A stretch of 64,000 nucleotides of DNA, from the NCBI RefSeq assembly GCF_029267015.1, contig NZ_JARIEA010000071.1, forward strand, positions 62,001 to 126,000, written 5' to 3'. A model generated the notes under the pieces. That model was not told where the DNA came from and did not search any database. It saw only the letters and a list, made by a program, of their open reading frames with translations. Positions 8,217 to 17,382 of the stretch are shown here, piece by piece. Numbering within the stretch: the first letter of the stretch is position 1; every line of letters starts with the position of its first letter. This stretch comes from Sporosarcina ureae. GTDB lineage: Bacteria; Bacillota; Bacilli; Bacillales_A; Planococcaceae. A program made the translations under genes and the position numbers.

Positions 8217-9440
8217 ATGGAAACTATCGAAAGCATGAAGCGCATCTCGCGTAAAAATATTATCTCACCAAAAGGATTTAAGGCAGTCGGGATTCACTGT
8301 GGGCTAAAACATAAGAAAAATGATTTGGCTCTATTGGTCAGCGAAGTGCCAGCGAGTGTTGCGGGTGTCTTTACAACGAATGTAATCCAAGCAGCTCCAC
8401 TTCAAGTCACAAAAAAAGTCGTCTATGAAACTCAAAAGATGCAGGCAATTGTTATCAACTCCGGTAATGCGAATGCATGTACAGGTAAGCAAGGCATGCA
8501 AGATGCTATGACTATGCAACAAAAAACTGCTGAGCACTTGGGAATTGAATCCAATCTCGTAGGAATTGCTTCAACAGGTGTAATCGGTGAACAAATGAAT
8601 ATGGTGCCTTTACTTTCAGGCATTGAAAAGCTTCAACCTATGGATACACTTGAAGGTTCCATTCAATTTTCGCAAGCGATTTTGACAACGGATACTGTAA
8701 CAAAAAACACAGCATACGCGACAGTAATCGATGAGAGAGAAGTTGTGGTAGCTGGTGTAGCCAAAGGGTCAGGCATGATCGAACCAAATATGGCGACGAT
8801 GCTAGGCTTCATCACAACCGATGCTACTATCGAATCTGAACATTTACAGACAGCATTAAAAGAAATTACAGATGTTACGTTTAACTCCATTACAGTAGAC
8901 GGTGATACATCGACGAATGATATGGTACTTGTCATGGCGAATGGTCTTGCAGGCAATCGCTCATTAACGCCAGATCATCCTGAGTGGCAATCATTCGTTG
9001 ATGCATTGCATGCTGTATCACGTGATTTAGCGAAAATGATTGCTAAAGACGGAGAAGGTGCTACGAAGCTAATTGAAGCTAAAGTAACAGGTGCAGTTTC
9101 CGATGAACAAGCCCGTCAAATTGCAAAGTCCGTTGTAGGTTCACCGCTCGTTAAGACCGCAGTATTTGGCTGTGACGCAAACTGGGGGAGAATTATTGCG
9201 GCAGTTGGATATAGCGGAGCCACAATAGATCCGGAAGACATCAAGATCTCTATTGGTGACACAGTAGTAGTGGAAGGTGGCGAACCAATTCCGTTTTCAG
9301 AAGAAAAGTTATTGATTTATCTAAAGCAGCATGAAGTTAAATTTGCAATAGAATTAAACCAGGGAACTGGTCAGGGAATGGCATGGGGGTGCGATTTAAC
9401 ATATGACTACGTCCAAATCAACGCAACATATCGTACGTAA
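8217..9440 (+). CDS. argJ: bifunctional glutamate N-acetyltransferase / amino-acid acetyltransferase
   Basis: Recycles the acetyl group from N-acetylornithine to glutamate and may also use acetyl-CoA. 407 residues. The autoprocessing site MIEPNMATMLGF is visible (about residue 190), where cleavage before the threonine gives alpha and beta chains and exposes the nucleophile. The C-terminal GCDANWGRI motif is also typical. ATG at 8217 is supported by GAGGGGG 9 bases upstream; the TTG at 8199 is too close to that site. The 3' end overlaps argB by 38 bp. Confidence 0.95.
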   Translation: METIESMKRISRKNIISPKGFKAVGIHCGLKHKKNDLALLVSEVPASVAGVFTTNVIQAAPLQVTKKVVYETQKMQAIVINSGNANACTGKQGMQDAMTMQQKTAEHLGIESNLVGIASTGVIGEQMNMVPLLSGIEKLQPMDTLEGSIQFSQAILTTDTVTKNTAYATVIDEREVVVAGVAKGSGMIEPNMATMLGFITTDATIESEHLQTALKEITDVTFNSITVDGDTSTNDMVLVMANGLAGNRSLTPDHPEWQSFVDALHAVSRDLAKMIAKDGEGATKLIEAKVTGAVSDEQARQIAKSVVGSPLVKTAVFGCDANWGRIIAAVGYSGATIDPEDIKISIGDTVVVEGGEPIPFSEEKLLIYLKQHEVKFAIELNQGTGQGMAWGCDLTYDYVQINATYRT

Positions 9441-10182
9441 ACGACAAGTAATAAAACTAGGTGGCAGTATGTTAGATGAATTAAGTGATACCTTTTTCCA
9501 GGGTGTGAAAAAGTTACAGCAAGACGGAATCCAAGTAGTTATTGTTCATGGTGGGGGACCAAGTATCAATCAAGAGCTTGCAGATCGTGGAGTCACTTCG
9601 TCTGTGGTAAAGGGGTTTCGTGTGACATCCGCTGAAGCAATCGGTATTGTTCAATCGATTATGATTGGTCAAGTGAATCCTTCGCTCGTTCATCGTTTCA
9701 ATCAAGAAGGAGTCAAGGCGGTTGGACTAAGTGGATATGATGCAAACTTATTTACATGTGATTTACTTGATTTTGATACGTATGGCTACGTGGGGAAAAT
9801 TAAATCCGTTGAAACAGAAATTTTGGATACGTTATTGGATGCAGGAATTACTCCTGTCATCTCTTGTGTCGGTAAGACGGAATCAGGAGAACCATTGAAC
9901 GTGAATGCAGATACAGTGGCGAGTCGAATCGCATTGGCTGTAGAAGCGGAAAGTTTATTACTAGTGACAGATACATCAGGTATCCGAATTCAAGATCAAC
10001 CTCAAACAGAAGTGGAGCCACAAGCTATTTATGGATGGATTAAAACAGAAGATATTTACGGAGGAATGATTCCTAAAGTAATGGCAGCGATTGATTGCCT
10101 AGAGGCGGGAATTCCATCTGTAAAGATTGTGTGTCAAAAACTAAACGGCACGGTCATTACCAATGAGGGGGCAATCGCGTGA
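9403..10182 (+). CDS. argB: acetylglutamate kinase
   Basis: Phosphorylates N-acetylglutamate with ATP, second step of arginine synthesis. 259 residues of the amino-acid kinase fold. The phosphate-binding VIKLGGSML and VIVHGGGPSIN loops are visible, with LNVNADTVASRIA and a C-terminal GGMIPKVMAA. The only reasonable start is ATG at 9403, inside the end of argJ, with GGGGGTG about 11 bases upstream. The N-terminal 16 residues are basic and variable. It overlaps argD by four bases (GTGA). Confidence 0.94.
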   Translation: MTTSKSTQHIVRKRQVIKLGGSMLDELSDTFFQGVKKLQQDGIQVVIVHGGGPSINQELADRGVTSSVVKGFRVTSAEAIGIVQSIMIGQVNPSLVHRFNQEGVKAVGLSGYDANLFTCDLLDFDTYGYVGKIKSVETEILDTLLDAGITPVISCVGKTESGEPLNVNADTVASRIALAVEAESLLLVTDTSGIRIQDQPQTEVEPQAIYGWIKTEDIYGGMIPKVMAAIDCLEAGIPSVKIVCQKLNGTVITNEGAIA

Positions 10183-11309
10183 CTTCTTTATTCAACAACT
10201 ATGCAAGACGTACGGTGCATCTAGTCAAAGGGCAAGGTACCGTAGTAACAGATGATAAGGGGAAGGAGTACTTGGACTTTACAAGCGGCATCGCAGTCGT
10301 TAGTCTAGGACACGCCCATCCTGCAATCGTCAAGGCATTGCAAGAACAGAGTGAGAAACTTTGGCATATCTCGAATCTATTCGAAAGCCCAGAGCAAGAA
10401 AAGCTTGCGGAATCGTTAACGAAAGACACGGATTTATCGTATGCTTTATTTTGTAATAGCGGAGCCGAAGCGAATGAAGCGGCGATTAAACTTGCACGTA
10501 AACATACAGGCAAGCATCATATCTTAACTTTTAAACAATCATTCCACGGTCGGACATTCGGTGCAATGGCGGCAACGGGACAAGATAAAATCCAACAAGG
10601 CTTTGGCCCGATGCTTGAAAGCTTTGAAGCATTACCTTTTAATGATGTAGAAGCTCTAAAACAAGCAGCGAATGGTAGTGTAGCGGCCATCATGCTAGAA
10701 GTGATTCAAGCAGAAGGTGGCGTCAACTCTATTGAACCAGCGTTCGCTGAGGCAGTCATGGCAGTATGTAAAGAATTTAATATTCTTCTACTCATTGATG
10801 AAGTTCAGACAGGGATTGGACGCACAGGAACTCGTTATGCTTACGAGCAAACCGCTCTAAAGCCTGACATCGTTTCACTAGCTAAAGGTCTTGGCGGTGG
10901 TTTTCCAATTGGTGCGTTGTTAGCAGGAGAAAAGTTGTTCGATACATTCGGCCCTGGCACACATGGCACTACATTCGGTGGTAATCCATTAGCCGTTGCG
11001 GTTGCACAGACAGTAATCGATCATGTATTTGATCCTGCATTTTTAAAGGATGTTCAAGAAAAGTCAGCTTATCTGAAGCAACAGCTTCAAGCAGAATTAC
11101 CTGCAGGAAAGTATTCTATTCGAGGTAATGGCTTGTTAGTTGGAATTCATTCGGGTCAGGAGATTGGTCCATTTATACAAGAGGCGGAGAAGCAAGGGTT
11201 GTTGCTTGTACCTGCTGGAACAAACGTGATCCGTTTGTTGCCGCCGTTGACGGTTTCAAAAGAAGAGATCGACGAAGCAGTAGCAATTTTGAAGAATGTA
11301 TTGTTGTGA
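10179..11309 (+). CDS. argD: acetylornithine aminotransferase
   Basis: A PLP enzyme that forms N-acetylornithine from N-acetylglutamate semialdehyde. 376 residues of class III aminotransferase. NSGAEANEAAIKLARKH binds cofactor phosphate, LLIDEVQTGIGRTG carries the PLP-ring aspartate, and SLAKGLGGGFPIG carries the Schiff-base lysine. GTG start at 10179 overlaps the argB stop (GTGA) with GAGGGGG upstream. It ends the operon: carAB and argF, which often follow in Bacillus, are not here. Confidence 0.95.
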   Translation: MTSLFNNYARRTVHLVKGQGTVVTDDKGKEYLDFTSGIAVVSLGHAHPAIVKALQEQSEKLWHISNLFESPEQEKLAESLTKDTDLSYALFCNSGAEANEAAIKLARKHTGKHHILTFKQSFHGRTFGAMAATGQDKIQQGFGPMLESFEALPFNDVEALKQAANGSVAAIMLEVIQAEGGVNSIEPAFAEAVMAVCKEFNILLLIDEVQTGIGRTGTRYAYEQTALKPDIVSLAKGLGGGFPIGALLAGEKLFDTFGPGTHGTTFGGNPLAVAVAQTVIDHVFDPAFLKDVQEKSAYLKQQLQAELPAGKYSIRGNGLLVGIHSGQEIGPFIQEAEKQGLLLVPAGTNVIRLLPPLTVSKEEIDEAVAILKNVLL

Positions 11310-11356
11310 TGAATATTTGAATTAAGGTAGTCAGCGAACTGCTATTCAGTTAATCA

Positions 11357-11401
11357 GGGATGTCCCAGAAGTCACAGTACTTCAAGGGGGATCCTTTTTT
11401 G
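11357..11401 (+). terminator. terminator of argCJBD
   Basis: A long imperfect stem (GGGAT, CCC and AGAAGT pairing with ACTTC, GGG and ATCC) ends in TTTTTT, 48 bases past the argD stop. Confidence 0.75.
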
Positions 11402-11406
11402 CGTGG

Positions 11407-11698
11407 GTTTAAATGCAAGAGCAAGAGCTTAGTAGCAGTGAGTTTGTGAGTAGTTCGGGATGGAAGCTCCAGCGTCCAGCTTCCGCTCATAGAATCCGTT
11501 TGAGGGCTCATAGAACACGTTTTGCGCTCTATAGCACGCACAATCCGCTCTATCAGACTCCACGAGTGCTCATAGATTCATCTAAGTGATCATAGAACCT
11601 TGATAACCGCTCATAGCCTTGAAAGCTCAACATAAATCACAACCATAACCTTAATGCACAACAAAGAGTATCGCCCACTCGTAATGCAAGGGATTGGT
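11407..11698 (+). repeat. dispersed intergenic repeat, copy 1 (degenerate 20-21-bp tandem units)
   Basis: About 290 bp of noncoding DNA nearly identical to 33907-34175. The core is seven degenerate units built on GCTCATAGA, beginning at 11485, 11506, 11526, 11547, 11568, 11588 and 11609 (steps of 20 or 21 bp). It is preceded by a short inverted repeat (GGAAGCT...AGCTTCC) and followed by a conserved unique stretch ending in GGGATTGGT. The rest of this 600-bp gap (11700-11880) is C-rich and holds nothing I recognise. Confidence 0.85.
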
Positions 11699-11911
11699 GC
11701 AAAAGCGTAGCATTAGGAGCACATCTTTGCACTAGTGGTGTGGTTCACCGCCCTCCGGAAAGCGTCCCCTCAGTAGCGCAAATCCCCAACCCCTAAACCT
11801 TTGCCAGCTACCCTACCCCCAAGACACTCTTTTGAATTATTTCTATACAAAGAATTATCGCTCAGGTATAGTTAAGGCAATACAATTTAAGAGAATGGAA
11901 GTGTCCTAGAC

Positions 11912-13453
11912 TTGAAAAAAATTTGTGGAATAGTGCTGACGATAATGCTGGTCGTCTCTGCATTCCCAGTCGCTTCTTTTGCCGCCATATTCCAAGATGT
12001 ACGTCCACAACACTCTGCAGCTGCTGAAATACAATACCTAGTTGAAAAAGGAATCATCATTGAAAAACCAAGCACTACATACCGTGTGAACGAACCAATC
12101 ACACGGCTTGAAGCTTCAGGAATGATCCAGCGTGCATTAAACATACCTGTAGGCAATAGACCAGATGCCAAATTATCCGACGTTCAAACGTCGCATCCGC
12201 ACTATGCACTTATTGCTGCAATGGTAGATGAAGGAATCTTTATGGGGAACGAGAAAAAAGAATTCCAACCCTATGGAAATTTGAAGCGGGGCCAAATGGC
12301 GGCGGTGTTCGTTCGCGCATTCGATCTAGCAGGTACGTCTACGTATCGATTCCGAGATGTGCCCGCAACGTACTGGGGTTTATCAGACATACAAAAGTTA
12401 TCTGTAAACGCCATTACGACAGGGTATCTCGATAACACGTTCAAACCGAATCAAACATTAACTCGTGGACACTTTGCGGTATTCCTCGCACGAATTCTGG
12501 AGCCTAGTTTCAGAGAGCAGTCCGCCTGTTATAAACCGAACAATACCCCTGTGCAAACAGTAAATGTACCCGTTACGACACTTTGGAAAGAACCAGGCAA
12601 GACTCGGAAAGTAGATGCTTTCTCTACAGCCAAAACACCTGATATTACGAAATGGGTTGCAGCGATGAGTTTACGCGAAAAGCAGTGGTTAGTAGGTAAA
12701 CTGGAGACTCAAGCACTTTACGGTCAAACAGTAAAGGTCTTACAAACAAAAGGAGACTGGGTCCAAGTAGCAGTAATCGATCAAAGCTCGCCTAAAAACG
12801 CAGAAGGTTACCCAGGTTGGATGTTGAAAAACCATTTGACAACGTTATATCCTAATTATGCGACATGCGATACAGCTATGGTGACGAAGAAATCAGCGGC
12901 ATTGTCAATGGATGAGAATGGAAAACAATTATTCCGTTCAATTAGCTTTAATACCGCATTGCCTATTGTTCATGTATTGGATCACAAGCTCGCTGTCCAA
13001 ACGCCTGCAGACGGCATTAAATATATTGATAAAAATGCAGTGAAGATAGTTGGGGGGGACGGTATTATGCCAAAACCAACGACACAGCAAATAATGAATA
13101 CAGCAAAGCTTTTTGACGGATTAACATATTTATGGGCAGGTACTTCAGGATTCGGCTTAGACTGTTCAGGATTCACGTACTCTGTCTATCGCCATCATGG
13201 TATAGATATACCACGCGATGCCTCTGTACAAGCGCTAAACGGAAAGTTAGTGCAGAAGAAAGATCTTCAACCGGGTGACTTAATGTTCTTTGCTTATAAT
13301 AAGGGGAAAGGAATCATCCACCATGTAGGAATGTACGCAGGAAACGGTCAGATGATTCATGCACCTAACCCAAAACGTACAGTGGAGATCATCCCGATGA
13401 CAGTAGAGCCATATAACTCAGAGTATGTTTCAGCCAGAAGGTATTTGAAATGA
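11912..13453 (+). CDS. SLH-domain NlpC/P60 peptidoglycan endopeptidase
   Basis: A 513-residue exported cell-wall hydrolase. There is a signal peptide (MKKICGIVLTIMLVVSAFPVASFA), then three S-layer homology repeats (about residues 27-70, 85-130 and 145-190) for anchoring to wall polymer. A middle part contains SH3-like segments. The C-terminal NlpC/P60 domain (about 390-513) has catalytic Cys in LDCSGFTYSVY and His in IIHHVGMYAG. It probably cuts stem peptides of peptidoglycan. The TTG start is accepted because it places the signal peptide at the N-terminus; the ribosome site is weak (GGAAGTG). Confidence 0.9.
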   Translation: MKKICGIVLTIMLVVSAFPVASFAAIFQDVRPQHSAAAEIQYLVEKGIIIEKPSTTYRVNEPITRLEASGMIQRALNIPVGNRPDAKLSDVQTSHPHYALIAAMVDEGIFMGNEKKEFQPYGNLKRGQMAAVFVRAFDLAGTSTYRFRDVPATYWGLSDIQKLSVNAITTGYLDNTFKPNQTLTRGHFAVFLARILEPSFREQSACYKPNNTPVQTVNVPVTTLWKEPGKTRKVDAFSTAKTPDITKWVAAMSLREKQWLVGKLETQALYGQTVKVLQTKGDWVQVAVIDQSSPKNAEGYPGWMLKNHLTTLYPNYATCDTAMVTKKSAALSMDENGKQLFRSISFNTALPIVHVLDHKLAVQTPADGIKYIDKNAVKIVGGDGIMPKPTTQQIMNTAKLFDGLTYLWAGTSGFGLDCSGFTYSVYRHHGIDIPRDASVQALNGKLVQKKDLQPGDLMFFAYNKGKGIIHHVGMYAGNGQMIHAPNPKRTVEIIPMTVEPYNSEYVSARRYLK

Positions 13454-13489
13454 AAAAGCGCACAGACAATTTGACGTCTGTGCGCTTTA
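13453..13489. terminator. bidirectional terminator between the SLH hydrolase and the lipoprotein gene
   Basis: A 13-bp perfect stem AAAGCGCACAGAC with GTCTGTGCGCTTT lies between convergent genes. Confidence 0.9.
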
Positions 13490-13494
13490 CTATT

Positions 13495-13956
13495 TTACAG
13501 CTGACCTTCAAATAATAAATCATCGGTGTTTAAATCAATAATCTTCAAATGATTTTCATGTTTTATGAAAATACTTTTATAAACCTTCTGTCCGCTTTCA
13601 TTTTCAAATAGAGTAATACGCTTGTTTTGATTGTCCACTTCCACTTGAGCAGTTAACTCATCTATCGGAATATATTCTGCCAATATCTCAGCCTCTTCAT
13701 GTCCCAACAAGTTAGAATTAGCAGGGTCGTATGGGGCATTTGGTTCTTCAGGGGGTATTTCTTTAGTAGGTGTTTCTTCTGCAGTAGTTTCAGACTCAGT
13801 AGGTTCTGCTTCATCAAGTTCTGCCGATTCTTCTTCAGGCTCGATCACATCAACCGATATATTCTCATCTTCTACAGGTTTTGCTTCCCCGTCGTTACCA
13901 CATGCAGCTAAAAATACAGCGAGTGTGGGTAAAAGCCACCATTTCTTCAAATGCAT
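13495..13956 (-). CDS. hypothetical lipoprotein with acidic linker
   Basis: A 153-residue secreted lipoprotein. The signal peptide ends in a lipobox (VFLAAC, Cys about residue 19). It is followed by a Glu/Thr/Pro-rich linker of about 55 residues and a small C-terminal domain of about 75 residues, which I do not recognise. The linker is a low-complexity spacer typical of lipoproteins that reach through the wall. ATG at 13956 has a TAGGAGTG site. Single gene, convergent with the SLH hydrolase. Confidence 0.8.
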   Translation of the reverse strand: MHLKKWWLLPTLAVFLAACGNDGEAKPVEDENISVDVIEPEEESAELDEAEPTESETTAEETPTKEIPPEEPNAPYDPANSNLLGHEEAEILAEYIPIDELTAQVEVDNQNKRITLFENESGQKVYKSIFIKHENHLKIIDLNTDDLLFEGQL

Positions 13957-14133
13957 TCACTCCTAATTATTTTTTAAGTGTACACAGTGTAAAAGTTTCA
14001 CTAGCATAATTCAAATGACTTGATTGTAATGCCCAGGATAAAGAGGAAATACTTCTGTGAAAATAGAATGAGTAAAGTAAGATGTTTATGCGTTAGAATA
14101 TAGCTTTTAATTATTAATTCAGGGGGAATCGTT

Positions 14134-14502
14134 ATGAAGATTGTTGTGCCATTGGATGGATCAAATGCTGGATTTAAGGTTGTGCACCACGCAATAGAAT
14201 TGGCAAAATTATACGATGACGAAATAGTGTTATTAAATATTCAACCAACACTACAAGAACTGGGCCTGGCAACCATTAAAAAAGGTGGGTATATGTTGCA
14301 TGGACAAGATGTCATGTATTCTGCAAAAGTACGTACAGGTATACCTGCTATGGAAATTATCGCAGAGTCTAATGATAAAGAAGTTCGTTATATTGCAATG
14401 GCAATAGGGAAAGGAAAAGCGGAAGCAATCGGCAGTGTCAGCAAACAAGTATTGCAGTTAGCTAAATGCGCTGTGCTTTTAATTCCTGACCATGCGGATT
14501 GA
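14134..14502 (+). CDS. universal stress protein, UspA family
   Basis: A 122-residue small cytosolic protein with the Usp fold. It starts MKIVVPLDGSNAGFKVVHHAIELAK. The C-terminal nucleotide loop is atypical (AIGKGKAEAIGSVSKQVL), keeping the GS-V-S part of G-x2-G-x9-GS but not the usual MGTRG lead. It is about 20 residues shorter than most Usp proteins. ATG follows AGGGGGAATC. It precedes a chemoreceptor gene in the same direction with an 88-bp gap. ATP binding is uncertain because of the altered loop. Confidence 0.85.
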   Translation: MKIVVPLDGSNAGFKVVHHAIELAKLYDDEIVLLNIQPTLQELGLATIKKGGYMLHGQDVMYSAKVRTGIPAMEIIAESNDKEVRYIAMAIGKGKAEAIGSVSKQVLQLAKCAVLLIPDHAD

Positions 14503-14590
14503 TGGCTATCAATAAAATAGAGTGTGACCTTTCTCACAATTTATGCTATATTCTGTATATAGTATAAAAGAACCTAAAGAGGTGTTGTTA

Positions 14591-16207
14591 GTGGAAAAAA
14601 TATTAAGCACATCTTCTGCGAGAAAAGCATTGACTAAAGTGGAACAAGTGACGAAAAGTATTCAGCCTTTCATAGAAAATGAACAATCATTTACTTTACA
14701 TTATCAACGACTTCATCAAGTATTAGACGAACAGTTACATGATGACGAATACTTTGTGATTGTCGATGAAACGGGACGGAGTTATATCCATACAAATCGA
14801 TTATGGGAAGGTACAGTATTTTCCGATACAGTCGGATTGCGTGCTGCTAATACAACTAAGCCGTTATTGCAAGTATATGATCGAAAATCGGGTGAGCGAC
14901 TTATCGATGCCTCGATGCCAATTATCCGAGTAGCTGGTAGACAATTCACACTCCGATTAGGACGCATCAATCATCAGAAATATATTCTATATGGAGCGAC
15001 AGCAGCTGTTCTGTTACCAGCTATGGCTATGGCAGTACTTGCATATACGTTTGATTTGACTATCCAACAGGGCGTAGCATTTGTTCTTACATCTTTAATT
15101 CTTTCAGGCTTTTTCACTACTGCGCTTTATAAGGTTGTCATGAAAGGTGTAAGGTCTTGGAGAAAAGTCACTAGAAAAATTTCATCCGGGGATCTGACAG
15201 CTGAAGTAACGGAACGATCTAGATCAGAATTTAATCAAATTGGTTTTGAAATTAATAAGATTGTCATCGGTACAAAAAATATCGTTACAGAACTAGACCG
15301 CTCGTCTGAAATTGTGGACAGAATTAGTGAGGTGCAAGCATCTGAAGCGAATCGATTATCGGATGTTTTCACTTCCTATGGTGAAACAATGCAAAGTTTC
15401 CAAGGTGGGACAGAGCAACAATTATCTTCACTGCAATCTGCCAACGCAATGATCCAGACGATGATGCAAGGAATTCGAGAAATGGAAACACGTATACAGC
15501 AAACGCTATCCAAATCTGAAAATGCATCGACTGCTGCAACAGAAGGTAGCCAAGCTATTGAGGAAACGGAAGAAAAGATGCAACAAATCAATGATGCGGT
15601 TCATATGTCCTCACAAAAGATCATGCAAGTGGCGGATGATATTAATCAAGTCATTCAAAAAGTGTCACTCATTACAAAAATTGCTGAACAAACGAATCTA
15701 TTAGCACTAAATGCCTCTATCGAAGCAGCACGTGCTGGAGAGGCAGGTAGCGGATTTTCGGTCGTCGCCAATGAAGTTCGTAAATTGGCAGAAGAAACGA
15801 ATGCTTTCGCCAATGATGTAGTGCGAACACTCGAACAGACCAATAATGAGGTGAAAATTGCGGTGCAACATGTAGAATCGAATACAGACACTATAGAAGA
15901 AGGCGTACAAATCGTAAAAGTGGCAGGTCAATCCATCCACTTTATGAATGATGCCGTGATCGATACAAAATCCGCTGTTACGAGCAATAGCCGCCACGCG
16001 GAAGAATTAATTCGAGATGGTGAACAAATAGAAAAAATTATTGAGCAAATCACTACAATCTCTGAACTATTTACGGAAGATGTGGTACAAACTGTAGCGG
16101 GCATGGATGAACAAGTCGAGGGGATTCAGCAGTTAGCAAGTGATGCTAGCAAACTAACAGATGAGGCGGCTGCACTGAGTCGTATCGTTCATCGCTTCAA
16201 ATTTTAA
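14591..16207 (+). CDS. methyl-accepting chemotaxis protein with cytosolic N-terminal sensor region
   Basis: A 538-residue chemoreceptor. The N-terminal about 125 residues form a soluble sensor-like region without a signal anchor. Two membrane segments follow (about 130-155 and 160-182), then a HAMP linker (SSGDLTAEV), then a long coiled-coil signalling domain with the CheA/CheW hairpin tip ([39 protein letters not shown]). GTG at 14591 has AAAGAGGTG 6 bases upstream, and upstream in-frame ATG at 14543 lies before that site. The usual receptor has its sensor outside between the two membrane helices, so this topology is unusual. The ligand is unknown. Confidence 0.88.
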   Translation: MEKILSTSSARKALTKVEQVTKSIQPFIENEQSFTLHYQRLHQVLDEQLHDDEYFVIVDETGRSYIHTNRLWEGTVFSDTVGLRAANTTKPLLQVYDRKSGERLIDASMPIIRVAGRQFTLRLGRINHQKYILYGATAAVLLPAMAMAVLAYTFDLTIQQGVAFVLTSLILSGFFTTALYKVVMKGVRSWRKVTRKISSGDLTAEVTERSRSEFNQIGFEINKIVIGTKNIVTELDRSSEIVDRISEVQASEANRLSDVFTSYGETMQSFQGGTEQQLSSLQSANAMIQTMMQGIREMETRIQQTLSKSENASTAATEGSQAIEETEEKMQQINDAVHMSSQKIMQVADDINQVIQKVSLITKIAEQTNLLALNASIEAARAGEAGSGFSVVANEVRKLAEETNAFANDVVRTLEQTNNEVKIAVQHVESNTDTIEEGVQIVKVAGQSIHFMNDAVIDTKSAVTSNSRHAEELIRDGEQIEKIIEQITTISELFTEDVVQTVAGMDEQVEGIQQLASDASKLTDEAAALSRIVHRFKF

Positions 16208-16227
16208 AATGAAGCAATTCAAACAGA

Positions 16228-16264
16228 AAGACACATTCCCAATACGTGGAATGTGTCTTTCTGT
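16228..16264. terminator. bidirectional terminator after the chemoreceptor
   Basis: A 13-bp stem AAAGACACATTCC with GGAATGTGTCTTT lies between convergent genes. Confidence 0.9.
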
Positions 16265-16278
16265 TTTCTAAATGTAAA

Positions 16279-17250
16279 TTAAACGCTAGGTTGCATATTA
16301 TGTTTCTTATATTGACGTGACTCGTCTTTGCGCTTCTGCTGTAGGCGTAAGAATATATTGTTTCCTAAAAGGGCCGCAATAATAAACGCCGTTCCGACAT
16401 AATCGAAAATCGTTAATTGGTATCCTTGCATATATGAAATGACTAGCGTAGTAACAGGGACAAAATTAATGAACAATAAACCGTTCAATGGAGATAGAAT
16501 TCGCACGCCAACATTCCAACCTACTAATGCGATAATACCTGGAAATACAATCATAAACAGCATATGTGGTGTTACTATTTGCAACGTTTCCACAGTCGGC
16601 ACGGAAATATAACCTGTCAATGTTACGAAGAATACCACGATACAGGCAGTTAGTGTACCGAGCAAACAGCTCAATGTAGAATAACGCAATGCAGACCATT
16701 CACTAAAGTGATTTCCACCCATCGTATAAATCACCCAGCCGATTACCGCCAGGAAAATTAATAATGAAGGTACAATATCATCGGTCGCCGTCAAGAACGT
16801 GCGTAAATCACCTTTTGTAATCACAAGCATGACACCGACAAATGCAGTGAACACACATGTGAGTGTAAAACCATGTGGCTTATGTCGACTGATGATCCAG
16901 ACAATCACTATGGAAATCATGGGCATCATGGCTTCTGAAACGGAAGCTACCATAGTGCCTGGTTGTCCCATCAAGTCTTGCCCCCAGAAAATAAAGAGAT
17001 TATAGACAACGAACGCCATCGTTCCGAAGAACCAAAGAGATAACCCTCTTTTCTCAAAACGAAAAGCCTTTGTTCCTTCTTTAAATAATAATATAACGAC
17101 GAGTAGAACAGTTACGGATACATAACGAATTAATGTGAAGTAAAATGGATCAATGTTTTTGAACGCGCTATTAGCAACCGGGAACATGGCACCCCACGAT
17201 GCACTCGCTATAAAGCACAGAAGCGCTCCCCAGATAATTTTGTTTTTCAA
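16279..17250 (-). CDS. EamA/DMT-family transporter
   Basis: A 323-residue cytoplasmic-membrane permease of the drug/metabolite transporter superfamily. About ten hydrophobic helices form two EamA repeats. The family signature ASASWGAMFPVANSAFKNIDPFYFTLIRY is at the N-terminus. The substrate is unknown (amino acids and metabolites are common). Tandem TTG codons are available; I prefer 17250, eight bases after AAGGGGG, over 17253. It is divergent from a LysR regulator, which suggests control by it. Confidence 0.87.
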   Translation of the reverse strand: MKNKIIWGALLCFIASASWGAMFPVANSAFKNIDPFYFTLIRYVSVTVLLVVILLFKEGTKAFRFEKRGLSLWFFGTMAFVVYNLFIFWGQDLMGQPGTMVASVSEAMMPMISIVIVWIISRHKPHGFTLTCVFTAFVGVMLVITKGDLRTFLTATDDIVPSLLIFLAVIGWVIYTMGGNHFSEWSALRYSTLSCLLGTLTACIVVFFVTLTGYISVPTVETLQIVTPHMLFMIVFPGIIALVGWNVGVRILSPLNGLLFINFVPVTTLVISYMQGYQLTIFDYVGTAFIIAALLGNNIFLRLQQKRKDESRQYKKHNMQPSV

Positions 17251-17328
17251 CAACGAAACCCCCTTGAAGTACTACTTCTAGTAAACACTATTTCAGACAT
17301 CACGTAAAACGAATAATAATGATGACTA

Positions 17329-17352
17329 CTATCGATTTTATTGATATCATAG
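17329..17352. promoter_or_regulatory. possible LysR operator between the EamA and LysR genes
   Basis: An imperfect dyad runs from CTATCGAT at 17329 to ATATCATAG at 17352 in the divergent intergenic region, ending about 20 bp before the LysR ribosome site. The position is right for autoregulation. The match is symmetry only. Confidence 0.35.
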
Positions 17353-17382
17353 AAATAACAGAATATTACTAGGAGGATGGCT

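Noticed and set aside
11350..11541. 63-codon minus-strand frame after argD
   Set aside because: It crosses the argD terminator and the start of the dispersed repeat; composition is that of noncoding DNA.
11485..11630. Repeat array looked at as a possible CRISPR
   Set aside because: Units are degenerate and follow each other directly every 20-21 bp, with no unique spacers between repeats and no cas genes.
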